Assembly (NCBI GenBank): GCA_947177375.1
Contig: CAMWUF010000096.1
Location: 1 to 5,351 of the forward strand
Direction of reading: 5' to 3'
Length of the DNA: 5,351 nt
Source: an uncultured Ruminococcus sp.
GTDB lineage: Bacteria; Bacillota; Clostridia; Oscillospirales; Ruminococcaceae
This document shows, piece by piece, positions 1 to 5,351 of the stretch. Positions within the stretch are counted from its first letter, which is position 1. Each line of letters starts with the position of its first letter. A program made the position numbers and the translations under genes. The notes under the pieces were generated by a model. That model did not search any database and had not been told where the DNA came from. It saw nothing but the letters and a program-made list of their open reading frames with translations.

Positions 1-1
1 C

Positions 2-448
2 CCAGACGGCATTATGCTTTCTAATGGCCCAGGGAATCCAGCTGAAAATATAGAAATCATTGCGAATTTACAGGAAATTGCCAAATTAAATATTCCGATA
101 TTTGGAATTTGTTTGGGACATCAGTTAATGGCATTGGCACATGGTGCAAAGACTGAAAAATTAAAATATGGTCATCGTGGTGCCAATCAGCCTGTGATTG
201 ATTTAGCAAGCGGCAAGACTTATGTCACAAGTCAAAATCATGGTTATGCTGTGATTGGAGATAGTTTAAATCCTGAGATTGCAGAAGTTTCACATATCAA
301 TGCCAATGATAAAACTTGTGAAGGGGTATGTTATAAAGCAATTAATGCTTTTACAGTACAGTTTCACCCTGAAGCTCATGGAGGTCCTTTAGATACTGCA
401 TATTTATTTGATGAATTTATTTCCAGAATGCAGAAAGGAGATGAATAA
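2..448 (+). CDS. carA: Carbamoyl-phosphate synthase small (glutaminase) subunit, 5'-truncated by window edge
   Basis: CarA hydrolyses glutamine and passes the ammonia to CarB for carbamoyl-phosphate synthesis, which feeds pyrimidines and arginine. Only the last 148 residues are visible, roughly 40% of a usual 350-380-residue CarA. The reading frame is open from base 2, and its first residues (PDGIMLSNGPGNP) are the standard entry to the class I glutamine amidotransferase domain. The ATG at 14 is therefore an internal Met, not the start. The nucleophile elbow GICLGHQ has its catalytic Cys at codon 110-112. The SQNHGYAV segment typical of CarA follows, and the His and Glu of the catalytic triad lie in FHPE (codons 365-367 and 371-373). 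After HPE the protein reads AHGGPLD where many CarA proteins have ASPGP, a minor variation. The carB Shine-Dalgarno lies inside the 3' end of this gene, so the two are probably translationally coupled. Confidence 0.97.
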   Translation, partial: PDGIMLSNGPGNPAENIEIIANLQEIAKLNIPIFGICLGHQLMALAHGAKTEKLKYGHRGANQPVIDLASGKTYVTSQNHGYAVIGDSLNPEIAEVSHINANDKTCEGVCYKAINAFTVQFHPEAHGGPLDTAYLFDEFISRMQKGDE

Positions 449-450
449 TT

Positions 451-3400
451 ATGCCGTTACGCAAAGATATTAAAAAAGTATTAGTGATTGGTTCAGGTCC
501 TATTATTATCGGACAGGCAGCGGAATTTGACTATGCTGGAACGCAGGCTTGCCGTGCATTAAAACAAGAAGGTTTAGAAGTTGTTTTAATTAATTCTAAT
601 CCAGCGACTATTATGACAGATAAGGCTATGGCAGATAAAATTTATATCGAACCATTGACACTTGATGTTGTAAAACGTGTCATTGAAATTGAAAAGCCTG
701 ACAGTGTATTGTCTACTCTAGGGGGACAAACAGGTTTAACACTGTCAATGCAATTGGCAGAAGAAGGATTTTTAGATTCTCATCATGTAAAATTATTGGG
801 TGCGAATCCTGAGACAATTCATAAAGCCGAAGACAGACAAGCTTTTAAAGATACTATGGAAAAAATCGGTGAGCCTTGTATTCCGTCAAAAGTAGTTGAA
901 ACAGTGGAAGATGCAATTGCTTTTGCAGAAGAAATTAATTATCCTGTGATTGTTCGTCCAGCATTTACACTTGGCGGAACAGGTGGCGGTATTGCATATG
1001 ATAGAGAACAATTACAAGATATTGCAACTAATGGCTTGCGTTTGTCGCCAATTACACAAGTATTAATTGAAAAATGTATCAGTGGTTGGAAAGAAATTGA
1101 ATTTGAAGTAATCAGAGACAGCAAAGGCAATGTGATTACTGTTTGTTCTATGGAAAATTTCGACCCTGTTGGCGTGCATACAGGTGATAGTATTGTCATT
1201 GCACCTGCTGTAACTCTCTCTGATAGAGAATATCAAATGCTTAGAACAGCGTCACTAAATATTATTTCAGAATTAAAAGTTGAGGGTGGCTGTAACTGTC
1301 AATTTGCATTGCACCCTGAAAGCATGGAATATGCTGTGATTGAAGTAAATCCCAGAGTGTCTCGTTCTTCCGCATTGGCATCCAAAGCAACAGGTTATCC
1401 GATTGCTAAAGTTGCAACTAAAATTGCTGTGGGTTATGCATTAGATGAAATTATCAATCAAGTCACTGGCAAAACTTATGCTTGTTTTGAACCAGCATTA
1501 GATTATGTTGTGATTAAATTTCCGAAATGGGCATTTGATAAATTTGTCTATGCGAAAAAAACACTTGGTACACAAATGAAAGCAACTGGTGAAGTCATGG
1601 CAATTGGCACAAGTTTTGAACAAGCTATCATGAAAGCTGTGCGGTCAACAGAATTAGGCATTGATTCTATGAATATGAAAAAATATGCAACTATGCCAAC
1701 TGAAAAAATTCTGGAATTATTAAAAAATGGCGTAGAAGATGAACGGTCTTTTCAAGTATTTTCTGCATTGAAAAAAGGCGTTTCTGTTGCAGAAATTCAT
1801 GAAATTACGCTAATTGACGAATGGTTTCTTGAAAAATTAAAAAATTTAGTAGAACTGGAAGAATGGCTTGCTGAGGGTGAACTCACAGAAGAAAAATATA
1901 ATATTGCTAAAAAATATGGCTATTTAGACAGCACAATTGAAAGATTTTCAGGACAGAAATGTCCATTGCATAGAAATGCTGTTTATAAAATGGTTGATAC
2001 TTGTGCAGGAGAATTTAAAGCTGAAACGCCTTATTTTTATGCGACTTATGATAGTGAAAACGAAGCAGAGCAATTTATTCAACGCAAAAATACAGGCAAG
2101 AAAAAAGTCATTGTTTTTGGGTCTGGACCTATCAGAATCGGACAAGGGATAGAATTTGATTATTGCTCTGTGCATTGTGTCTGGACTTTGAAAGAATTAG
2201 GCTATGAAGCTGTGATTTGTAATAATAATCCAGAAACTGTTTCTACTGATTTTGATACAGGTGATAGATTATATTTTGACCCATTAACACCAGAAGATGT
2301 GGATAATATTATTGCAACAGAAAAGCCTTATGGTGTTGTCGTACAGTTCGGCGGACAGACAGCAATTAAATTAACTAGGCATTTAGCTGACAGTGGTGTT
2401 AAAATTTTGGGAACATCAGCAGATAATATTGACGCTGCTGAAGATAGAGAACGTTTTGATGAATTGCTTGAAACATGTGGAATTCCCAGACCAGAGGGTT
2501 TCACGGTTATGACAACAAAAGAAGCGGTTAAAGTTGCTAATAAATTAGGCTATCCTGTGTTATTAAGACCATCTTATGTATTGGGTGGTCAGAATATGAT
2601 TATTGCATATTCTGAACAAGATGTTATCGAATATATGGGTATTATTACGTCACATATGATTGAAAATCCTGTTTTAATTGATAAATATATGATGGGAACT
2701 GAAGTTGAAGTTGATGCAATTTGTGACGGAAAAGATTTTTTAATTCCTGGTATTATGGAACATGTAGAACGTGCTGGCGTGCATTCAGGGGATTCTATTT
2801 CCGTTTATCCTGCACAGAATTTGTCTAAAAAAATTTGTGAAACTATCATAGAATATACTAAGCGTTTGGCATTGGCTTTAGAAGTTATCGGGTTAGTTAA
2901 TATTCAGTATGTTGTTTATCGTGGGGAAGTTTATGTAATTGAAGTCAATCCACGTTCTTCCAGAACTGTGCCTTATATTAGCAAAGTAACTGGTATTCCT
3001 ATGGTAGATATTGCAACTAAAATTATGTTCGGTGCAAAATTGAAAGATTTAGGCTATGAAACAGGTTTGCACCCAGCAGGTGACTATGTTGCTGTCAAAG
3101 TCCCTGTATTTAGTTTTGAAAAATTGCAAGATGTAGATACGATGTTAGGTCCAGAAATGAAATCTACTGGCGAATGCTTAGGCATTGGTAAAAATTTTGA
3201 AGATGCATTATTAAAAGGACTTGTTGCCGCAGGATATGATTTAAAACGTGAGGGAGGCGTATTAATTTCTGTTCGTGATAGTGAGAAAAAAGAAATGCTT
3301 CGTATTGTGGATAAATTTTCACGCATGGGATTTGAATTATATGCGACCAGTGGCACGGCAAGTTATTTAAATCGCAATATGATTGCGACAAATACTGTTA

Positions 3401-3645
3401 GAAAAATTTCGGAAGGCAGTCCGAATACAATGGATTTATTAGAAAGTGGTAAAATTCATTATATGATTTCTACTTCGGCAAAAGGACGACTGCCCGCCCG
3501 TGATAGTGTAAAAATGCGTCGTAAATCTGTAGAACGTTCTATTTGTTCTCTAACAGCCGTTGATACAGCAAATGCACTTGCTAATGTATTATTATCTGAA
3601 AAAACAATGGAAGATGTAGAATTAGTTGATATTACAAAAATATAA
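451..3645 (+). CDS. carB: Carbamoyl-phosphate synthase large subunit
   Basis: CarB makes carbamoyl phosphate from bicarbonate, CarA-derived ammonia and two ATP. It is complete at 1064 aa (E. coli 1073). The start is set by AAAGGAG at 434-440, 10 nt upstream, and the N-terminus aligns with E. coli without gaps. Two homologous halves are clear. The first opens with GSGPIIIGQ (14-22) and its ATP-grasp has Arg129, Arg169, Gln284, Glu298, Asn300 and Arg302. The second opens with GSGPIRIGQ (557-565) and has Gln819, Glu831, Asn833 and Arg835. An oligomerisation segment (about 400-550) joins them. An MGS-like allosteric domain occupies about 936-1064; it keeps Lys946, Thr966, Thr969 and Lys985, which match the E. 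coli effector-site residues Lys954, Thr974, Thr977 and Lys993. Ser1007 replaces E. coli Asn1015. The ornithine-site acids Glu783 and Asp791 of E. coli also have counterparts (EVEVDAICD). The gene ends in tandem stops TAATAA. No frameshift or missing catalytic residue was seen. Confidence 0.99.
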   Translation: MPLRKDIKKVLVIGSGPIIIGQAAEFDYAGTQACRALKQEGLEVVLINSNPATIMTDKAMADKIYIEPLTLDVVKRVIEIEKPDSVLSTLGGQTGLTLSMQLAEEGFLDSHHVKLLGANPETIHKAEDRQAFKDTMEKIGEPCIPSKVVETVEDAIAFAEEINYPVIVRPAFTLGGTGGGIAYDREQLQDIATNGLRLSPITQVLIEKCISGWKEIEFEVIRDSKGNVITVCSMENFDPVGVHTGDSIVIAPAVTLSDREYQMLRTASLNIISELKVEGGCNCQFALHPESMEYAVIEVNPRVSRSSALASKATGYPIAKVATKIAVGYALDEIINQVTGKTYACFEPALDYVVIKFPKWAFDKFVYAKKTLGTQMKATGEVMAIGTSFEQAIMKAVRSTELGIDSMNMKKYATMPTEKILELLKNGVEDERSFQVFSALKKGVSVAEIHEITLIDEWFLEKLKNLVELEEWLAEGELTEEKYNIAKKYGYLDSTIERFSGQKCPLHRNAVYKMVDTCAGEFKAETPYFYATYDSENEAEQFIQRKNTGKKKVIVFGSGPIRIGQGIEFDYCSVHCVWTLKELGYEAVICNNNPETVSTDFDTGDRLYFDPLTPEDVDNIIATEKPYGVVVQFGGQTAIKLTRHLADSGVKILGTSADNIDAAEDRERFDELLETCGIPRPEGFTVMTTKEAVKVANKLGYPVLLRPSYVLGGQNMIIAYSEQDVIEYMGIITSHMIENPVLIDKYMMGTEVEVDAICDGKDFLIPGIMEHVERAGVHSGDSISVYPAQNLSKKICETIIEYTKRLALALEVIGLVNIQYVVYRGEVYVIEVNPRSSRTVPYISKVTGIPMVDIATKIMFGAKLKDLGYETGLHPAGDYVAVKVPVFSFEKLQDVDTMLGPEMKSTGECLGIGKNFEDALLKGLVAAGYDLKREGGVLISVRDSEKKEMLRIVDKFSRMGFELYATSGTASYLNRNMIATNTVRKISEGSPNTMDLLESGKIHYMISTSAKGRLPARDSVKMRRKSVERSICSLTAVDTANALANVLLSEKTMEDVELVDITKI

Positions 3646-3650
3646 TAAAT

Positions 3651-3655
3651 GGGAG
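3651..3655 (+). promoter_or_regulatory. Shine-Dalgarno that decides the methyltransferase start
   Basis: GGGAG ends 8 nt before the ATG at 3664, a normal spacing. The in-frame ATG at 3649 overlaps this site and has only AT-rich sequence (the end of carB) upstream. Ribosome loading therefore supports 3664 as the start. The family's usual N-terminus, W-N-x-x-L-Y right after the initiator, agrees. Confidence 0.8.
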
Positions 3656-3663
3656 CTGTTATC

Positions 3664-4416
3664 ATGGAATGGAATGCAGTTTTATATGATAATAAGCATG
3701 ATTTTGTTGCAGAATATGGGAAAGATTTATTGGAATTTATTCCCAAAGATAAAAAACAAGTGATATTAGATTTAGGTTGTGGAACTGGCACGCTCACAGC
3801 AAAATTAACTGATTTTTGTAATCAAATTATTGGTGTTGACAGCTCCCAAACTATGATTGCGAAAGCAAGAGAAAATTTAAAAAATATTGAAAATATTAAA
3901 TTTCAAGTATGTAATGCACTTGATTTGCCTTTTGAACAAGAATTTGATGTTGTATTTTCAAATGCTGTGTTTCATTGGATAGCGAATCATGATATGTTAT
4001 TAAAAAATATTTATTATGCATTAAAGCCAACAGGATTATTAATTTGTGAATTTGGTGCAAATGGTAATATTGCAATAATAGAAAATGCTTTTGCAAAAGC
4101 TTGTAAAGATTTTGGCTATGATTATCAATCTAAATTTCATTTTCCTACAGTAGAAAATTTCAGAAATTTATTAGAAAATCATAAATTTATGATTAATAAA
4201 ATTTATGATTTTGATAGACCTACTGTATTAAAAGATGGTCAACAGGGTCTGAATCACTGGATAAAACAGTTTTTTGCTTCTGAATTAAAAGCAATACCTG
4301 AAACGATACAAGCTATGATAATTCGGAAAACAGAAGATTTGACTAGAAAAAAACTTTGGAATGGCAAAGAATGGATTGCAGATTATCGAAGATTACGAGT
4401 TATCGCAAATAAATAA
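3664..4416 (+). CDS. Class I SAM-dependent methyltransferase, trans-aconitate methyltransferase (Tam)-like, substrate unknown
   Basis: Predicted soluble, cytoplasmic protein of 250 aa that should transfer a methyl group from S-adenosylmethionine to a small molecule. The start at 3664 is preferred over the in-frame ATG at 3649 because GGGAG sits 8 nt upstream. Visible motifs: W-N-A-V-L-Y at 3-8, a Tam-like N-terminus; motif I DLGCGTG (36-42), which binds SAM; GVDSS (57-61), whose Asp59 should hold the SAM ribose; and VFSNAVFHW (97-105), the post-I/motif IV region, again Tam-like. The C-terminal part, with LNHWIKQF and a closing basic strand (YRRLRVIANK), resembles the Tam cap and last strand. 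No signal peptide or membrane segment is apparent. The gene lies 18 nt after carB and before a terminator, so it is probably co-transcribed with carAB. By hand count it is about 25% GC over 3841-4200, lower than carB and pyrK. Trans-aconitate itself is not proven as substrate; the enzyme class is secure, the specificity is not. Confidence 0.9.
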   Translation: MEWNAVLYDNKHDFVAEYGKDLLEFIPKDKKQVILDLGCGTGTLTAKLTDFCNQIIGVDSSQTMIAKARENLKNIENIKFQVCNALDLPFEQEFDVVFSNAVFHWIANHDMLLKNIYYALKPTGLLICEFGANGNIAIIENAFAKACKDFGYDYQSKFHFPTVENFRNLLENHKFMINKIYDFDRPTVLKDGQQGLNHWIKQFFASELKAIPETIQAMIIRKTEDLTRKKLWNGKEWIADYRRLRVIANK

Positions 4417-4423
4417 TTTTTAT

Positions 4424-4458
4424 AAAAAAGCTCTTGTGAAAAAAACAGGAGTTTTTTT
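4424..4458 (+). terminator. Intrinsic (Rho-independent) terminator after the methyltransferase gene
   Basis: Arms 4424-4437 and 4445-4458 pair over 14 bp with two G-U wobbles (4430:4452 and 4434:4448), enclosing a 7-nt loop (GAAAAAA). The core stem CUCUUGU/ACAGGAG is followed by seven Ts, with an A6 run on the 5' side. It begins 7 nt after the methyltransferase stop codon and should end the carA-carB-methyltransferase transcript. The A-run opposite the T-run means it could also stop transcription coming from the other direction, but no minus-strand gene is seen nearby. Confidence 0.88.
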
Positions 4459-4462
4459 ATTA

Positions 4463-4515
4463 GGCATTTTGTATAATAATTTTCTTTTTTGTAATACGCT
4501 TATTGACAGAATGCC
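4463..4515. repeat. Interrupted 10-bp inverted repeat overlapping the pyrK -35 box
   Basis: GGCATTTTGT (4463-4472) and ACAGAATGCC (4506-4515) are inverted copies with 9 of 10 bases matching; the tenth is a T/G pair that would wobble in RNA. The spacer is 33 nt. The right arm covers the last three bases of the -35 box. It could be a split operator, but in so AT-rich a stretch a chance match is quite possible. Confidence 0.3.
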
Positions 4516-4531
4516 AAAGCTATGTTATAAT
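4503..4531 (+). promoter_or_regulatory. Consensus sigma-A promoter for pyrK-pyrD
   Basis: The -35 box TTGACA (4503-4508) and -10 box TATAAT (4526-4531) are both perfect, with an ideal 17-nt spacer. A TG at 4523-4524, one base before the -10, adds an extended -10. The 30 or so bases upstream (4471-4502) are about 80% A+T with T-runs and could act as an UP element. Transcription should start near A4538, giving a leader of about 29 nt that contains the pyrK Shine-Dalgarno AGGAGG (4554-4559), 7 nt before the ATG. The leader is too short to hold a PyrR-type attenuator. The promoter lies just downstream of the terminator, so pyrK starts a new transcription unit. Confidence 0.9.
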
Positions 4532-4566
4532 AAAGATATTAATTTTTATGATTAGGAGGCTTTTTC

Positions 4567-5340
4567 ATGAAGTATTTGCAAGGAAAATATCCTGTGATAA
4601 GCAAACAAGCACTTGCACATGATGTGTATAGTATTTTGATTTCATGTCCTGAAATTGCAGAGCTTGCACAAGCTGGTCAATTTGTGCATATTTTGCCAAC
4701 TGGTTTTGGATTGAGACGACCAATTTCTATTGCTGGTATTGATAAAAAAAATGGTACACTTAGAATTGTATTTGTTATCAAAGGTGATGGCACAAAAGCA
4801 ATTGCAGATTTGAAACAAGGTGAATATATAGATATGATTGCACCTTTAGGGCATGGTTTTAGTCTCATGCCAGATGCTGGACATGTTGTTTTAGTTGGAG
4901 GTGGTATTGGTGTACCGCCTATGTTGCCATTGGCAGAATATTACGGCGAAAAAGCAACTGCAATTAGTGGTTTCAGGAGTTTTCAGCAAGTGATTTTGCA
5001 AGAAGATTTAGAAAATTATGGTGCGAAAACTATCTGTTGCACAGAAGATGGTTCTGCTGGAGCTGTAAAAGGCTTTGTAACAACGCCTTTAGAGCAATTA
5101 TTAGCTGAGGGTGTAGACGCTGTGTTTGCATGTGGTTCATTGCCAATGCTAAAAGCTGTTGCTGAATTATGTAAAAGAAATCAAGTATATTGTGAAGTGT
5201 CTATGGAAGAACGCATGGCTTGTGGAATTGGTGCATGTTTGGGCTGTGCTTGTGAAATTAAAAATGCAGATGGTGAAATTAATTTCTTGCATGTCTGCAA
5301 AAATGGTCCTGTGTTTAACGCTGAGGAGGTGTGCTGGTAA
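4567..5340 (+). CDS. pyrK: Dihydroorotate dehydrogenase B (NAD+), electron-transfer subunit
   Basis: PyrK carries electrons from the FMN of PyrD (class 1B) through a [2Fe-2S] cluster and FAD to NAD+ in the dihydroorotate-to-orotate step of UMP synthesis. It is complete at 257 aa, close to the Lactococcus PyrK length. AGGAGG at 4554-4559 sets the start. Domains in order: a ferredoxin-reductase-type FAD barrel (about 1-100) with the flavin motif R51-P-I-S54 inside LRRPISIAG; a nucleotide-binding domain (about 105-210) with VGGGIGVPP (110-118) and ACGSLPML (188-195); and a C-terminal iron-sulphur domain with C219-x4-C224-x2-C227-x16-C244, the PyrK cysteine pattern. An extra Cys229 lies between the third and fourth ligands. 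All expected motifs are present. The stop codon overlaps the next ATG (TAATG), as expected for subunits made in a fixed ratio. The gene is transcribed from its own consensus promoter. Confidence 0.97.
   Translation: MKYLQGKYPVISKQALAHDVYSILISCPEIAELAQAGQFVHILPTGFGLRRPISIAGIDKKNGTLRIVFVIKGDGTKAIADLKQGEYIDMIAPLGHGFSLMPDAGHVVLVGGGIGVPPMLPLAEYYGEKATAISGFRSFQQVILQEDLENYGAKTICCTEDGSAGAVKGFVTTPLEQLLAEGVDAVFACGSLPMLKAVAELCKRNQVYCEVSMEERMACGIGACLGCACEIKNADGEINFLHVCKNGPVFNAEEVCW
5324..5329 (+). promoter_or_regulatory. Shine-Dalgarno for the gene starting at 5340
   Basis: AGGAGG lies inside the last codons of pyrK and ends 10 nt before the ATG at 5340. With the TAATG overlap it marks a translationally coupled start and supports calling a gene from only four visible codons. 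Confidence 0.8.
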
Positions 5341-5351
5341 TGGCTGATTTG
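5340..5351 (+). CDS. pyrD: Start of probable dihydroorotate dehydrogenase catalytic subunit (PyrD, class 1B), cut by window edge
   Basis: Only the first four codons (M-A-D-L) are visible. The call rests on context: a strong Shine-Dalgarno, a 1-nt overlap with the pyrK stop, and the near-universal pairing of pyrK with the class 1B pyrD that encodes its catalytic partner. The first residues are compatible with PyrD proteins of this class but are too few to identify it alone. Confidence 0.75.

Noticed and set aside
14..16. ATG at 14 as a true start for the first gene
   Set aside because: The frame is open to the window edge and the residues before it (P-D-G-I) are conserved CarA sequence; the Met lies inside the amidotransferase domain.
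939..1199. Minus-strand open frame of 86 codons opposite the first CarB ATP-grasp
   Set aside because: The complementary strand encodes strictly conserved CarB residues, and this frame resembles no family I know.
3649..3663. In-frame upstream ATG at 3649 as the methyltransferase start
   Set aside because: It has no Shine-Dalgarno upstream and overlaps the GGGAG site used by the ATG at 3664. The family N-terminus W-N-x-x-L-Y fits the later start.
3459..3797. Minus-strand open frame of 112 codons opposite the end of carB
   Set aside because: It overlaps conserved CarB and methyltransferase coding sequence, has no recognisable domain, and crosses a real gene junction. It is a shadow of the plus-strand genes.
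4472..4477. A second TATAAT in the intergenic region as another promoter
   Set aside because: The position 17 nt upstream reads GAGTTT inside the terminator stem, not a -35 box, and no gene or Shine-Dalgarno follows at a suitable distance before the stronger promoter.
4361..4555. Plus-strand open frame of 64 codons running from the methyltransferase end across the intergenic region
   Set aside because: It has no Shine-Dalgarno, overlaps the methyltransferase in another frame, and runs through both the terminator and the promoter.
4417..4566. Riboswitch or PyrR attenuator before pyrK
   Set aside because: The only stable hairpin is the terminator at 4424-4458, which lies upstream of the promoter and so is not part of the predicted pyrK transcript; no conserved aptamer pattern was seen.

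Overview
The window is a pyrimidine-biosynthesis block from an AT-rich (low-GC) Gram-positive bacterium. All genes lie on the plus strand. The low-GC base composition, purine-rich Shine-Dalgarno sites, a single large CarB, and a PyrK next to a PyrD start (the two-subunit, NAD-linked class 1B dihydroorotate dehydrogenase) all point to Firmicutes. A clostridial, Ruminococcus/Oscillospiraceae-like source is my best guess, but that rank is inference; the sequence alone does not prove it.

Layout: positions 2-448 hold the 3' part of carA (glutaminase subunit of carbamoyl-phosphate synthetase). After a 2-nt gap, a complete carB (synthetase subunit, 1064 aa) runs from 451 to 3645. Eighteen nt further on is a complete class I SAM-dependent methyltransferase of the trans-aconitate-methyltransferase (Tam) type, 3664-4416, substrate unknown. 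A 150-nt intergenic region (4417-4566) then holds a strong intrinsic terminator (4424-4458) followed by a textbook sigma-A promoter (TTGACA, 17 nt, TATAAT with a TG extension; 4503-4531). That promoter drives a complete pyrK (4567-5340). The pyrK stop codon overlaps the start of what should be pyrD (5340 onward), of which only four codons are in the window.

How the genes work together: CarA releases ammonia from glutamine, and CarB uses it with bicarbonate and two ATP to make carbamoyl phosphate, the precursor for UMP and arginine. PyrK passes electrons from PyrD (dihydroorotate to orotate) through a [2Fe-2S] cluster and FAD to NAD+. The terminator and promoter split the cluster into two transcription units: carA-carB-methyltransferase, and pyrK-pyrD onward. 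The methyltransferase is the one gene with no known role in this pathway, and it is visibly more AT-rich than its neighbours.

I found no RNA genes, mobile elements, CRISPR arrays or long DNA repeats. Apart from the methyltransferase and the intergenic control region, this is ordinary core metabolism, and I do not see a new biological system here.
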